A DNA stretch of 64,000 nt from Neobacillus niacini (GTDB lineage Bacteria > Bacillota > Bacilli > Bacillales > Cytobacillaceae), in assembly GCF_023715415.1 (NCBI RefSeq), contig NZ_JAMBOB010000004.1, positions 1-64,000 of the forward strand. The letters are read 5' to 3'. The position numbers were made by a program, and so were the translations under genes. Below are positions 15,211 to 23,737 of this stretch, piece after piece. Numbering within the stretch: the first letter of the stretch is position 1; every line of letters starts with the position of its first letter. Under the pieces are notes generated by a model. That model was not told where the DNA came from and ran no database searches. It saw nothing but the letters and a program-made list of their open reading frames with translations.

Positions 15211-16071
15211 TCACCCCTTCCCGCCAAAAAGTCCTTGTGGCTTTACAATCAACACAACAGCCATTAAAAGCATATTTACTGCCAAAGATAATTCTGGTAC
15301 GTAATAAGCCATAAATGAACCAGATAATCCAACTAAAATTGCAGCCATGACTGATCCAGTGAAATTTCCCATCCCGCCGATAACAACCACAATAAACGCT
15401 AATATGGCAAACTCCATCCCCATCCCTGCGTGAATAACACCAGAGTATGGTCCAAAAAGTACTCCTCCAAGTGCTGCCATACCGGAGCCAATCATAAAGA
15501 CAAACATAAATACCTTCTTAATGTTAATCCCCAATGCCTGAACCATTTCTTTATTCATAACGCCAGCCCTGACAACCAGACCGATTTTAGTATTTTTCAA
15601 CAAAAATTGTACTCCCGCAAAAACCAGCAATCCAATTGCTATAATAAATACTCGATATTTAATGATAATCATATCGCCAATTTCCCAGCTGCCACTCAAA
15701 TATTCAGGTGGATTGGCCGTTAATTGATTCGGTCCCCAAACTACTTTCAGCATCTCTGATAGAACCAGCATTAAGCCAAGTGTAATTAGAATTTGCTGAA
15801 CATGGTTTCCGTAAACTGGCTTAATGATCCACCTTTCCGTAATAATCCCTAGAATAAAACCAGTAAGAATGGCCCCAATAATTCCAATTAGAAAGCTTCC
15901 GGTAGTGGAATAAATCCAAATGCCGCTATAGGCACCCCAGGCAAACAAACCACCGTGAGCAAAATTAAGTACATCCATCAAACCGAAAATAAGGGTTAGT
16001 CCTGCTGCTAATAAGAAAATCAGCATGCCTGTTGCCAATCCATTTAATGTTAAATTGAATAAAAGCTCCAT
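15211..16071 (-). CDS. livH: Branched-chain amino acid-type ABC transporter permease (LivH)
   Basis: A 286-residue permease with LivH features: NGLATGMLIFLLAAGLTLIFGLMDVLNFAHGG at the N-terminus and VVVIGGMGNFTGSVMAAILVG before the last helices. Eight or so hydrophobic segments are visible. It lies 19 nt after livF and 4 nt before livM. Homologues move hydrophobic amino acids, urea or aromatic compounds; the neighbouring acyl-CoA-type enzymes point to an organic acid or its amino derivative. Confidence 0.9.
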   Translation of the reverse strand: MELLFNLTLNGLATGMLIFLLAAGLTLIFGLMDVLNFAHGGLFAWGAYSGIWIYSTTGSFLIGIIGAILTGFILGIITERWIIKPVYGNHVQQILITLGLMLVLSEMLKVVWGPNQLTANPPEYLSGSWEIGDMIIIKYRVFIIAIGLLVFAGVQFLLKNTKIGLVVRAGVMNKEMVQALGINIKKVFMFVFMIGSGMAALGGVLFGPYSGVIHAGMGMEFAILAFIVVVIGGMGNFTGSVMAAILVGLSGSFMAYYVPELSLAVNMLLMAVVLIVKPQGLFGGKG

Positions 16072-16090
16072 TCAAACCTTTCCTCCTTCC

Positions 16091-16798
16091 CTAAGCAATC
16101 CCCAAGTACTTTCGTTTCATTTCCTCATCTTCTTTTAATTGTTTCATTGTTCCATTACTTACCGTTCTTCCATCATCGATAATATAAAAGCAATCACCGA
16201 TGGTACTTGCCATCATGAAATTTTGTTCCACTAAGACAATGGTGGTTTGATCCTTCATTTGCAGGATGGATTCCATCACCTTCTCGACAACGATAGGAGC
16301 TAAACCTTTACTAGGTTCATCAATTAATAACATTTCGTTATCATTTACATAGGCTCGGGCGATGGAAAGCATTTGTTTTTGACCACCGCTTAGTAACCCT
16401 CCAGGCTTTTTCCAGAACTTTTTTAAGTCAGGGAACAAATTTAAAATATATTCAAGACGTTTGTTGGTTTCTTCATTTTCCTTTTGAATGGCTACCTTCA
16501 TATTTTCTTCGACTGTCAATCCTGCAAAGATACCCTGGTCCTCTGGAACATAGCCAATTCCCTTTTGGGCAATGGTATAGGTGGGCAATGCTTGGATTTC
16601 TTCTCCTTTATAAACAACACTGCCTTTTGAGGCTGGATTTAGTCCCATGATCGTCCGTAAGGTGGTTGTTTTTCCGGCACCATTTCTTCCTAACAGTACC
16701 GTAACCTCCCCCTTCTTCACCTCAAGCGAAACACCCTGTAAAATATGATACTGTCCAATAAATGTCTCGATATTATTAAGCTTCAGCAGCTGTTTCAT
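16091..16798 (-). CDS. livF: ABC transporter ATP-binding protein (LivF)
   Basis: A 235-residue ATPase. Walker A is GRNGAGKTT, the signature is LLSGGQKQMLSIARAY, Walker B is MLLIDEP, and the switch His is in VLVEQNF. The TVLLGRNGAGKTTTLRTIMG and GIGYVPEDQGIF blocks are typical of LivF. ATG 16798 has GGGAGG 7 nt upstream and lies inside the last codons of livG (23-nt overlap); the frame continues to 16837 without a better start. It powers the LivHM permease together with LivG. Confidence 0.92.
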   Translation of the reverse strand: MKQLLKLNNIETFIGQYHILQGVSLEVKKGEVTVLLGRNGAGKTTTLRTIMGLNPASKGSVVYKGEEIQALPTYTIAQKGIGYVPEDQGIFAGLTVEENMKVAIQKENEETNKRLEYILNLFPDLKKFWKKPGGLLSGGQKQMLSIARAYVNDNEMLLIDEPSKGLAPIVVEKVMESILQMKDQTTIVLVEQNFMMASTIGDCFYIIDDGRTVSNGTMKQLKEDEEMKRKYLGIA

Positions 16799-17549
16799 AG
16801 CTGATACCTCCCAAATAGGCAGACTGGACCGTTTCATTTTTCATGATTTCCTCCGGTGTTCCATCCGCCAGCAGCCTGCCATTAAATAGCACCATTACAG
16901 AATCTGATAGATCGAGTATCATATCCATTTTGTGCTCAATTAAAATAATCGTCCGATTCCCTTGTTCCTTAATTCTTTTAATGACTTCTAATATCGCAGG
17001 AACATCTTCTAAAGACATACCTGCAGTCGGTTCATCTAATAAAAGAACCTCCGTTTCAAGTGCTAGGAGCATAGCCATTTCTAGCTTTCGCTTTTCCCCG
17101 TGTGCCAAATTACTCGCCAAAGAGTCTACTTTATCGTCTAATAGCACCAATCGTAACCATTCAAGAGCCTTTGTTTCGAATTCTCGATATTTCTTATAAT
17201 GAAATATCATCTGGTAGCGAACTCCGGCCTTGGACTGAACTGCCAGTCTTACATTTTCAAGAACGGTTAGATTAGGGAAAACATTGGTAATTTGAAAAGA
17301 GCGTCCTATTCCTTCTCTCGTTCGCTTTGTCGAAGAAAGTTTTGTGATGTCCTTTCCACGAAAATAGATTTTTCCATTTGTAGGGTTTAATTGACCGCTT
17401 AACAGATTAAAGAATGTTGTTTTTCCAGCACCATTTGGACCAATGATGGATTTGAAATGTTTTTCTGGAACGGAAATACTGACAGAATCAACAGCCGTAT
17501 GCCCTCCAAAGGTTATCGATAAATTTTCTGTTTCTATTAAGGTTTTCAT
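16776..17549 (-). CDS. livG: ABC transporter ATP-binding protein (LivG)
   Basis: A 257-residue ATPase. Walker A is GPNGAGKTTFFN, the Q-loop region is RSFQITNVFPNLTVLENVRLA, the signature is NLAHGEKRKLEMAMLLA, Walker B is LLLDEPTAGMS, and the switch His is in ILIEHKMD. The LAHGEKR signature is characteristic of LivG rather than LivF. ATG 17549 has GGTGGTG 6 nt upstream; the longer frame to 17597 would start inside the intergenic hairpin. Confidence 0.92.
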   Translation of the reverse strand: MKTLIETENLSITFGGHTAVDSVSISVPEKHFKSIIGPNGAGKTTFFNLLSGQLNPTNGKIYFRGKDITKLSSTKRTREGIGRSFQITNVFPNLTVLENVRLAVQSKAGVRYQMIFHYKKYREFETKALEWLRLVLLDDKVDSLASNLAHGEKRKLEMAMLLALETEVLLLDEPTAGMSLEDVPAILEVIKRIKEQGNRTIILIEHKMDMILDLSDSVMVLFNGRLLADGTPEEIMKNETVQSAYLGGISYETAAEA

Positions 17550-17585
17550 GCTTTCACCACCAGTCTTGTAGATAGAAATAAGGAA

Positions 17586-17616
17586 GAGGGTGACCATATA
17601 GACAGGTCAAACCCTC
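17586..17616 (-). other. Intercistronic hairpin between livK and livG
   Basis: GAGGGTGACC (17586-17595) pairs with GGTCA-AA-CCCTC (17605-17616) with a 2-nt bulge. No T run follows, so it looks like a 3' stabiliser or processing site that keeps binding-protein mRNA more abundant than permease mRNA, rather than a full terminator. Confidence 0.6.
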
Positions 17617-17638
17617 ATATTTTTAAAAGAACACTTTT

Positions 17639-18871
17639 TTAATTACGTACTGGAGGGGCTGTTTCTTCTGGTGTTAGTTCTCTAATTAGTACAGGAACTG
17701 GGTATGGAACCCCGTCTTTCTTTTCTAGTTTAATGGCATATAATGCTTGAAGGGCTTGGTGGTCATCTTTGCGATAGGTCATCTTTCCTTTTGGCGTTTC
17801 GAAGCTCATGCCTTCCATTGTTTCAATTAATTTATCAGCATCTGCGTCACCTTCGGTTTTCTTTAATGCTTCAACAATTGAAATCGCTGCACTCATTCCA
17901 CCTGGTGTGAATAAATCAGGGACTTCATCGTTGAATCGCTTCTTATGTTCCGTTACGAGCCAATCATTAATTTTATTTTTTGGAAGATCATGATAGTAAA
18001 CTGTGAAGCCTTCCATGCCAACAAGCGGTTCCATAGTAGCCAAAGCTGCGATATCCGGTGCCCCTGTTGAAATTTTGATGCCCTTGTCTTGTACCTTCAT
18101 ATCTGAAATCTGCTTCCAAGGAGAGTTTGCACCCGCCCAAACCACAAATAAATAATCAGGTTTTGCATCGATAATCTTTTGAATGTTGGAAGTAAAGTCA
18201 GTTGCTGCTGGGTCTGCATATTCTTCTAATACAATATCTGCGCCAAGTTTTTCAGCTGCTTCTTTAAAGGCAGCTACCCCATCACGTCCGAAGGAATAAT
18301 CCGGTGCAAGTGTTGCTATTTTTACATCCTTACCAGCAATAGCAGCTGCACCGGCAACGGCATCCTGTGAGGAATTTCGTGCGGAACGGAAAATATATTT
18401 ATTAAACTCAGAGCCTGTGATACTATCAGCGGCTGCTGGTTCAACAATCATAATTTTTTGGTATTCTTCAGCAAGCGGCAACACCGCTAGCGTATCAGCA
18501 GAACTGGAAGATCCCACTAAAAAGTCAACTTTATCTTCTTCTAATAGCTTGGTAGCTTTTTGAACGGCAACTTCCGGCTTCGTTTCTGTATCTTCAACCA
18601 CAAACTCTATTTTTCTGCCAGCAACCTCCATAGTACCTTCGGTTGCATATTCAAGACCTAGTTCAAACCCTCTTAATGTTTGTTTACCATAAGATTCTAG
18701 GGCACCCGTTGTTGAGGCAAGAACACCAATTTTTATTGGCTCCTTAGTCTCAGCCTGTTCACCGTTACCCTTTGTATCTCCCTCTGTCTTTTCAGAGCTG
18801 CATGCTGTAGCAAAAACCATCATAAAAATAAGTAATCCTAATAAGAAAACTCTGCCTTTAAATACCTTCAC
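17639..18871 (-). CDS. ABC transporter substrate-binding lipoprotein (LivK/Peripla_BP_6)
   Basis: A 410-residue binding protein. A lipoprotein signal (KVFKGRVFLLGLLIFMMVF) ends in the lipobox ATAC|SS at about residues 22-25. KIGVLASTTGALESYGKQTLRGFELGLEYA opens the type I periplasmic-binding fold, and SADTLAVLPLAEEYQ and DYSFGRDGVAAFKEA are family hallmarks. It delivers its ligand to LivHM at the outer membrane face. It is the first gene of the leftward operon, behind the 11-bp direct repeat. The ligand is not predictable: this clade includes amide and aromatic-acid binders besides leucine binders. Confidence 0.9.
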   Translation of the reverse strand: MKVFKGRVFLLGLLIFMMVFATACSSEKTEGDTKGNGEQAETKEPIKIGVLASTTGALESYGKQTLRGFELGLEYATEGTMEVAGRKIEFVVEDTETKPEVAVQKATKLLEEDKVDFLVGSSSSADTLAVLPLAEEYQKIMIVEPAAADSITGSEFNKYIFRSARNSSQDAVAGAAAIAGKDVKIATLAPDYSFGRDGVAAFKEAAEKLGADIVLEEYADPAATDFTSNIQKIIDAKPDYLFVVWAGANSPWKQISDMKVQDKGIKISTGAPDIAALATMEPLVGMEGFTVYYHDLPKNKINDWLVTEHKKRFNDEVPDLFTPGGMSAAISIVEALKKTEGDADADKLIETMEGMSFETPKGKMTYRKDDHQALQALYAIKLEKKDGVPYPVPVLIRELTPEETAPPVRN

Positions 18872-18937
18872 TTTTTTTCCCCCTAATTAATTGTAAAAAA
18901 CCATTGCAATGCCTTTGAGTTAATAATAGAAAACAAG

Positions 18938-18955
18938 AGTTACAAGCAAGTTACA
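18938..18955 (-). promoter_or_regulatory. Direct-repeat operator upstream of the liv operon
   Basis: On the minus strand TGTAACT is repeated with an 11-bp period (18949-18955 and 18938-18944, spacer TGCT), 67-84 nt before livK. It matches the pair before the acyl-CoA ligase (11248-11265) in sequence, period and orientation. The one-turn spacing suggests a regulator that binds the same face of DNA. A PhoP-type box also has an 11-bp period, but the bases agree only in part. Confidence 0.55.
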
Positions 18956-18960
18956 AAAAC

Positions 18961-18994
18961 GAAAAGCGGAAGCCCCTGGGCGCTGCAGCTAGAC
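18961..18994 (+). repeat. Short dispersed intergenic repeat, copy 2
   Basis: GAAAAGCGGAAGCCCCTGGG followed by CGCTGCAGCTAGAC is the inverted counterpart of copy 1 at 11309-11343. The two copies flank the operon from livK to the SDR gene in opposite orientations. Confidence 0.65.
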
Positions 18995-18995
18995 A

Positions 18996-19021
18996 AAAAA
19001 AATACAGCTCAGTTGAGCTGC
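18996..19021 (-). terminator. Terminator of the acetate symporter operon
   Basis: On the minus strand GCAGCTCA-AC-TGAGCTG (19005-19021) runs into a stretch of T (18996-19003). It lies just after the exonuclease gene, the last gene of the operon. Confidence 0.85.
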
Positions 19022-19042
19022 ACTAGATAAATACCGTTAATT

Positions 19043-19705
19043 TTATTGCAGCGATCTCATTTGGCTGTCGGTTGCTTTTATTAATTCTCCCCACGTGCTG
19101 TATCCTCGATTTTTAAATTGCCATAGCAGCTCAATAAATAAATAAGCGGTTGTTAACGCATCTCCCAATCCGCTATGCCGGTCATAGATTCTTGTTCCAA
19201 AAGCCATTGCATATCGTTCTAAATCCCTCATATCATAGGACGGTGCAATAAATCCGATAAGATCAAGCGTATCGATGGTCAGAAATTTTTTCAAAGCAAG
19301 CTTTTCCCTGCTAAATTCACTTTTCAAGGCAAGCACATCAAAACTGACATAATGACCTACTAAACATACGGCTTCTCTCGATTCGACGAAATCAAAAAAA
19401 CTCATTATTGCCTCTAAAGCTTGTGGTGCACCTTCTACCTGCACATTAGAAATAGAGGTAAGCGCTACCGTTTCCTGAGGAATTTTCCGATTGGGGTTAA
19501 CATAGGTCTGAAAAGTATCAGACTCACGAACTTCTAGTCCCTTTACAGAAACAGCGCCAATTTCAATGATTCGGTCCATTGTCGCCACCTGAAATCCTGT
19601 TGTTTCTGTATCGAAAACAACAAAATCAAGGTTTTCCAGGGGAGTTGACAGCGGAATATTTTCATATTTAAAGGCACACGATACATTTTTTCTGCGAAAA
19701 AACAT
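19043..19705 (-). CDS. DnaQ-like 3'-5' exonuclease
   Basis: A 220-residue DEDDh exonuclease. Exo I is FDTETTG (about residues 31-37), Exo II is VGHYVSFDVLAL, and Exo III is DRHSGLGDALTTAYL with the catalytic His and Asp. It resembles the epsilon-type proofreading or PolC-like exonuclease domain as a stand-alone protein. It lies 21 nt after the cNMP/CBS/DUF294 gene. This pairing with a sodium-acetate symporter recurs in bacteria as I recall, yet the functional link is unknown; hydrolysis of an RNA or a nucleotide signal is one possibility. Confidence 0.87.
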   Translation of the reverse strand: MFFRRKNVSCAFKYENIPLSTPLENLDFVVFDTETTGFQVATMDRIIEIGAVSVKGLEVRESDTFQTYVNPNRKIPQETVALTSISNVQVEGAPQALEAIMSFFDFVESREAVCLVGHYVSFDVLALKSEFSREKLALKKFLTIDTLDLIGFIAPSYDMRDLERYAMAFGTRIYDRHSGLGDALTTAYLFIELLWQFKNRGYSTWGELIKATDSQMRSLQ

Positions 19706-19726
19706 TACCCGCCTCCTCTTTAGGAG

Positions 19727-21646
19727 CTATAACGAAAAGTGTGTAAACACCTGACCTTGAAGCTCCCTTACTGTTTTTAAGCTTAATATCAATTCTTCTT
19801 TTTCCCGGGTAGACAATCTAGTAAAAGAGACAATAGATGTCAGTTCATTGCCGCTTTTTACCTGCTGCCAGCGCTGGTTGGCATAGAGAGTTAAGATATG
19901 GCTGATTGCTTCCTTGAGGTCCTCTCCAAATACATCGGAAAAGACTCTCTTATTCATAAGCCAATCAATTTTTTCTATCGGGGTTCCCGATTGGTTTCCA
20001 TGCAAAAGAGATAATATTTGCAGGCTATGATGGTAGGGAAATAAAACCTCCTTTTTCATATCAATGGTTTTTCGCTCGAGCTTAAATAAAGAACGAATAG
20101 GGTGATCAAGAGTAGGAATCATACGCTCTCTCTCTATTTGCGCAAGCTGGTATAAAAAAATTCTCGACCTTTCCATTTGATTTGAAATCACTTTCTCAAA
20201 CTTTTCATGCAATTTATCACTGCCTGCAATGAACCGGTATGAAAAGAAGTTTTCAGCTAATAACAAATTGTCATTTGTGGATTGAAGCATCCATTTCCGA
20301 AGACGTTCTTCCCAGACAGCCAGAGACCCGCGCCATTTCTGCTCACTGCACATCATCAACCCTTTACACCGGGCATAACCTGCTGATTCCATGTTGTCAG
20401 TAATCTCTCTTCCTAATTCAGTAAAATAGGCATTTTCTTTATCTCCATCATCCTCATAAACAAGAAAATGATCTTGATCAGTCAGGATAAACTGCTCTTC
20501 ACGGCCGCTGCTGCCCATTTGATAAAAGGCAAAAGAACAGGGCTGCTGCCTTCCGCTTTCCTGCAGTTTTTGAATAGAAAGCTCAACTATTCTTAAAACA
20601 AGACGGTCGTACAAATTAGTTACGATTTCGAAGGTTTTTAATATCGGAACCCGATCTCTCACCAGAGTTTCAATTACTTCATAAATGGCACTCTTCACCA
20701 AAGGAAGGCTGCCTCTATCAGCTTGTTCGATTTTTTGAATGGTTTTCATAACATTTTCGCTTTTTTTCCGTAATAAATCAGATAATGTAACGATTCCGAC
20801 TACCTTTGAATCTTCTATTACCGGTAAGTGTTTAATTCCTTTTAGAAGAATCATAGAAATGGCATCATAATAAAAAGCAAACCTAGAAATAGAAAGGGGG
20901 TTAGGAGTCATAATTTCTTGGGCTGCGGCCGTCATTGGCACACCTCGGGCAACCACTCTTGCCACCATATCCCTTTCAGTAATGATCCCTTTTAAAATCT
21001 CTTTTTCTATTACCAGAACTGAACTTATTCTCTTTTCATGCATAAGCCGAGCTGTTTCCTGTACCGTTGATTCAGACGTAACTGCGACAACTTTTTCACT
21101 CATAATATCCTGGACACGAAGCTTGATCGTATCATTTTCACCATAATCCCGTGCAAGCTTGACCTGTTCAGCTAGGGATGTATATATATCCTTTAAGCGA
21201 GTAGCCACCTGTGTCAGCAAATAGTCATGGACTGCCGGATCATCCCATCTTCTCGTTACGACCTCGAAAGGAATATATAATACCTTGACAGCACTAACAG
21301 CTTTTACCTCAACCATGACATCGTTTTTCATACTCGGTTTTGACTCTCCAAGGAAATCAGCTAGTTTTGAGAACCCGATCATTTCTCCTTTTTGTAAGAC
21401 CTCCAAGACTTCATCTCTGTTATTGCTTTCATTTCTTACAACTACCTCTGAAAGACCTTCAATCATAAGCAGAAGGCCTTCACGGGGTTTATCTTTTTTG
21501 AACATGATTTCATTTTTTTTAAATTGACGGATTTCACACAAAGCTAGGAGAGATTGGGCCGTGTCAGGGTCCACCCCGCAAAAAAAGGGGTGAAACCTCA
21601 CGGCCTCTAAATTGTACAAATTATACTGATTTTGATCCATCATCAT
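19727..21646 (-). CDS. cNMP-binding/CBS/DUF294 nucleotidyltransferase-like protein
   Basis: A 639-residue four-part protein. A cyclic-nucleotide-binding-like domain spans about 15-145, two CBS motifs span about 175-300 (VQDIMSEKVVAVT, AQEIMTPNPLSIS), a DUF294 nucleotidyltransferase-like domain spans about 320-460 (MGSSGREEQFILTDQDHFLVYEDD), and a C-terminal DUF294_C helical domain ends the chain. The GSSGREE...TDQDH pattern matches the GlnD-type active site. It probably senses adenine nucleotides and may modify a partner, perhaps the symporter. It overlaps the permease gene by 26 nt; three ATGs at 21646, 21643 and 21640 are possible starts. Confidence 0.88.
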   Translation of the reverse strand: MMMDQNQYNLYNLEAVRFHPFFCGVDPDTAQSLLALCEIRQFKKNEIMFKKDKPREGLLLMIEGLSEVVVRNESNNRDEVLEVLQKGEMIGFSKLADFLGESKPSMKNDVMVEVKAVSAVKVLYIPFEVVTRRWDDPAVHDYLLTQVATRLKDIYTSLAEQVKLARDYGENDTIKLRVQDIMSEKVVAVTSESTVQETARLMHEKRISSVLVIEKEILKGIITERDMVARVVARGVPMTAAAQEIMTPNPLSISRFAFYYDAISMILLKGIKHLPVIEDSKVVGIVTLSDLLRKKSENVMKTIQKIEQADRGSLPLVKSAIYEVIETLVRDRVPILKTFEIVTNLYDRLVLRIVELSIQKLQESGRQQPCSFAFYQMGSSGREEQFILTDQDHFLVYEDDGDKENAYFTELGREITDNMESAGYARCKGLMMCSEQKWRGSLAVWEERLRKWMLQSTNDNLLLAENFFSYRFIAGSDKLHEKFEKVISNQMERSRIFLYQLAQIERERMIPTLDHPIRSLFKLERKTIDMKKEVLFPYHHSLQILSLLHGNQSGTPIEKIDWLMNKRVFSDVFGEDLKEAISHILTLYANQRWQQVKSGNELTSIVSFTRLSTREKEELILSLKTVRELQGQVFTHFSL

Positions 21647-23297
21647 TCATCCAAACATCGCCATTTTTATAAACCATTTGTTCTGGATAGCGAAGGTCCA
21701 TAACCTCATCCTGAATCTTTTGAGAAGGAGCCGGTGTCATAAGTGAAACGATGATGTTGGCAGCAAATGCAGCTGCTGCACCAAAAACTCCCGCACCTGT
21801 ATCAATGATGCCGAGGATCGTAAAGCCGCCATATTTCGCTGCAAAAATGTATGCCAACGTGACGCCTAAACCAACTAGCAACCCAGCAATAACACCTTGG
21901 GAATTTGAACGCTTCCACCAAACTCCAAGCACTAGTGCAGGGAAGAAGGTTCCAGTTGCAAGTGCGAATGCCCAGGCAACGATTTGTGTAATGGCCCCTG
22001 GAGGGTTAAGCGCGATAAGACCAGCGAAAAGAGTTGCAAGGACGATTGACCAGCGGGCAACAGATAGACGCTTTTTCTCGGTTGCATTTGGTTTTAAGAC
22101 ACGATAGTAAATATCGTGGGCAAATGATGATGAAATAGCAATCATCAAACCTCCGGCAGTTGATAATGCAGCTGCCATCGCACCTGCTGCCACTAAGCCG
22201 ATTACAAACATCCCAAGATTGGCAATCTCCGGTGTCGCCATAACAACAATATCATTGGAGATAATTAATTCGCTCCATTGAAGGACTCCATCTCCATTTC
22301 CATCTGCTACTTGCAGCTTACCTGTATCAACCCAAGTTTTTGTCCATGCAGGCAGTTCTGTTATTTTGCTGCCTGCAACCTTTGTCATCAGGATGAACCG
22401 TGAAAATGCAGAATAAGCAGGTGCTGATAAGTAAAGCAGCCCGATGAAAAGCAACGCCCAGGCACCTGACCAGCGAGCAGCCTTCATCGTTGAAACCGTA
22501 TAGAAACGGACAATTACATGCGGCAATCCTGCCGTACCAGCCATTAGTGTAAACATAAGCGCCAAAAATTGCCACTTCGTCCCATTTGTAAATGGTGCAA
22601 AGTATTCCGAGATACCCAATTCACGGTCGAGTTCTCCCATTTTACCAACAAGCTCACCATAAGAAATCCAAGGCATTGGGTTCCCTGTAAGTTGAAGTGA
22701 CATAAAAATTACTGGAATTAAGTAAGCAATAATTAAAATGATATATTGAGCTACCTGTGTCCAAGTAATTCCTTTCATACCGCCAAACGCTGCATAGAAG
22801 GCAATAAGAACAACCCCTATCATCGTTCCCACTTTAGCATCAATCTCGAATAATCGGCCAATTACCACACCTGATCCAGAAAGCTGTCCAATAGAATAAG
22901 TAAAACTGATTATGATTGTACATATAGCTGCAATGACTCGGGCCGTATGGCTGTCAAAACGGTCACCGATAAAGTCCGGTACTGTATAGCGTCCATACTT
23001 CCTTAGCTGCGGCGCTAATAGGAATGTCAACAGCAAATATCCGCCTGTCCATCCCATTATGTACGCAAGGCCATCATAGCCAAGAAGCATGATGGTTCCA
23101 GCCATACCAATGAATGAAGCGGCACTCATCCAATCTGCTCCGATTGCCATTCCGTTAAAAATTGGCGGGACACCCCGTCCGGCTACATAGAAATCCGACG
23201 TTGCCTTTGCTTTGTTATAAATGGCAATTCCAATATACAATGCAAATGTTGCTAAAATAATGGATAATGAGACCAAAAATTGTGTATCCAATGTCAT
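21621..23297 (-). CDS. Sodium:solute symporter, cation/acetate type (ActP-like)
   Basis: A 558-residue SSS-family permease with about 13 membrane helices. The family marks are SDFYVAGRGVPPIFNGMAIGADWMSAASFIG and PDFIGDRF near the N-terminus, and the core helix block GTAGLPHVIVRFYTV. It carries acetate or another short monocarboxylate with Na+. It needs the DUF4212 small subunit encoded 79 nt upstream, as is usual for this subfamily. A hydrophilic insert with DGNGDGVLQWSE (about residues 325-340) resembles a calcium-binding loop. It overlaps the downstream regulator by 26 nt. Confidence 0.9.
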   Translation of the reverse strand: MTLDTQFLVSLSIILATFALYIGIAIYNKAKATSDFYVAGRGVPPIFNGMAIGADWMSAASFIGMAGTIMLLGYDGLAYIMGWTGGYLLLTFLLAPQLRKYGRYTVPDFIGDRFDSHTARVIAAICTIIISFTYSIGQLSGSGVVIGRLFEIDAKVGTMIGVVLIAFYAAFGGMKGITWTQVAQYIILIIAYLIPVIFMSLQLTGNPMPWISYGELVGKMGELDRELGISEYFAPFTNGTKWQFLALMFTLMAGTAGLPHVIVRFYTVSTMKAARWSGAWALLFIGLLYLSAPAYSAFSRFILMTKVAGSKITELPAWTKTWVDTGKLQVADGNGDGVLQWSELIISNDIVVMATPEIANLGMFVIGLVAAGAMAAALSTAGGLMIAISSSFAHDIYYRVLKPNATEKKRLSVARWSIVLATLFAGLIALNPPGAITQIVAWAFALATGTFFPALVLGVWWKRSNSQGVIAGLLVGLGVTLAYIFAAKYGGFTILGIIDTGAGVFGAAAAFAANIIVSLMTPAPSQKIQDEVMDLRYPEQMVYKNGDVWMNDDGSKSV

Positions 23298-23376
23298 CCC
23301 CCTTTTTCACTTACAAAAATTTTTATGAGCTCCTTTTGCTCTCTTTACAGTCAAGTGAGCAGTATTTCTCAAGGGT

Positions 23377-23679
23377 TTAATGATCAAGTACTTTTCCCGA
23401 ACTAATCTGTTTATTTTTCTCCTCATCAATCCCATATTTCCTATCAATGGCGTCACCCAGCTTTGCATTAACAAACAAAAGGATAATAAAGGTTATTACT
23501 GCTCCCTGTGCTCCCATAAAGTAATGGAGTGGAAAACCGTTAATTGTAAATTCACTCAAAGGCTCCGCAAAAAGGACAACCCCATATGAAACTAGAAACC
23601 ACACGATAAAATAAATAACCATATTTCGAGTCTTTTCACGAAAATAGCTGTCTGCTACTTTCTTATCAATTTTCTTCAA
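23377..23679 (-). CDS. DUF4212 small subunit of the sodium/solute symporter
   Basis: A 100-residue protein with two membrane helices, NMVIYFIVWFLVSYGVVLF and YFMGAQGAVITFIILLFVNA. It has the DUF4212 marks YFREKTRNMVIYF and a charged C-terminal tail DRKYGIDEE. Such proteins are encoded directly before ActP-like permeases and are thought to form a complex with them. The TTG at 23679 follows GGGGGTGGAG. It comes after the candidate structured RNA at 23738-23825. Confidence 0.88.
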   Translation of the reverse strand: MKKIDKKVADSYFREKTRNMVIYFIVWFLVSYGVVLFAEPLSEFTINGFPLHYFMGAQGAVITFIILLFVNAKLGDAIDRKYGIDEEKNKQISSGKVLDH

Positions 23680-23737
23680 AACTCCACCCCCGGTAAGTAT
23701 TGATTGATTTAAATGAAATAAAAAATGCTGATAACCA

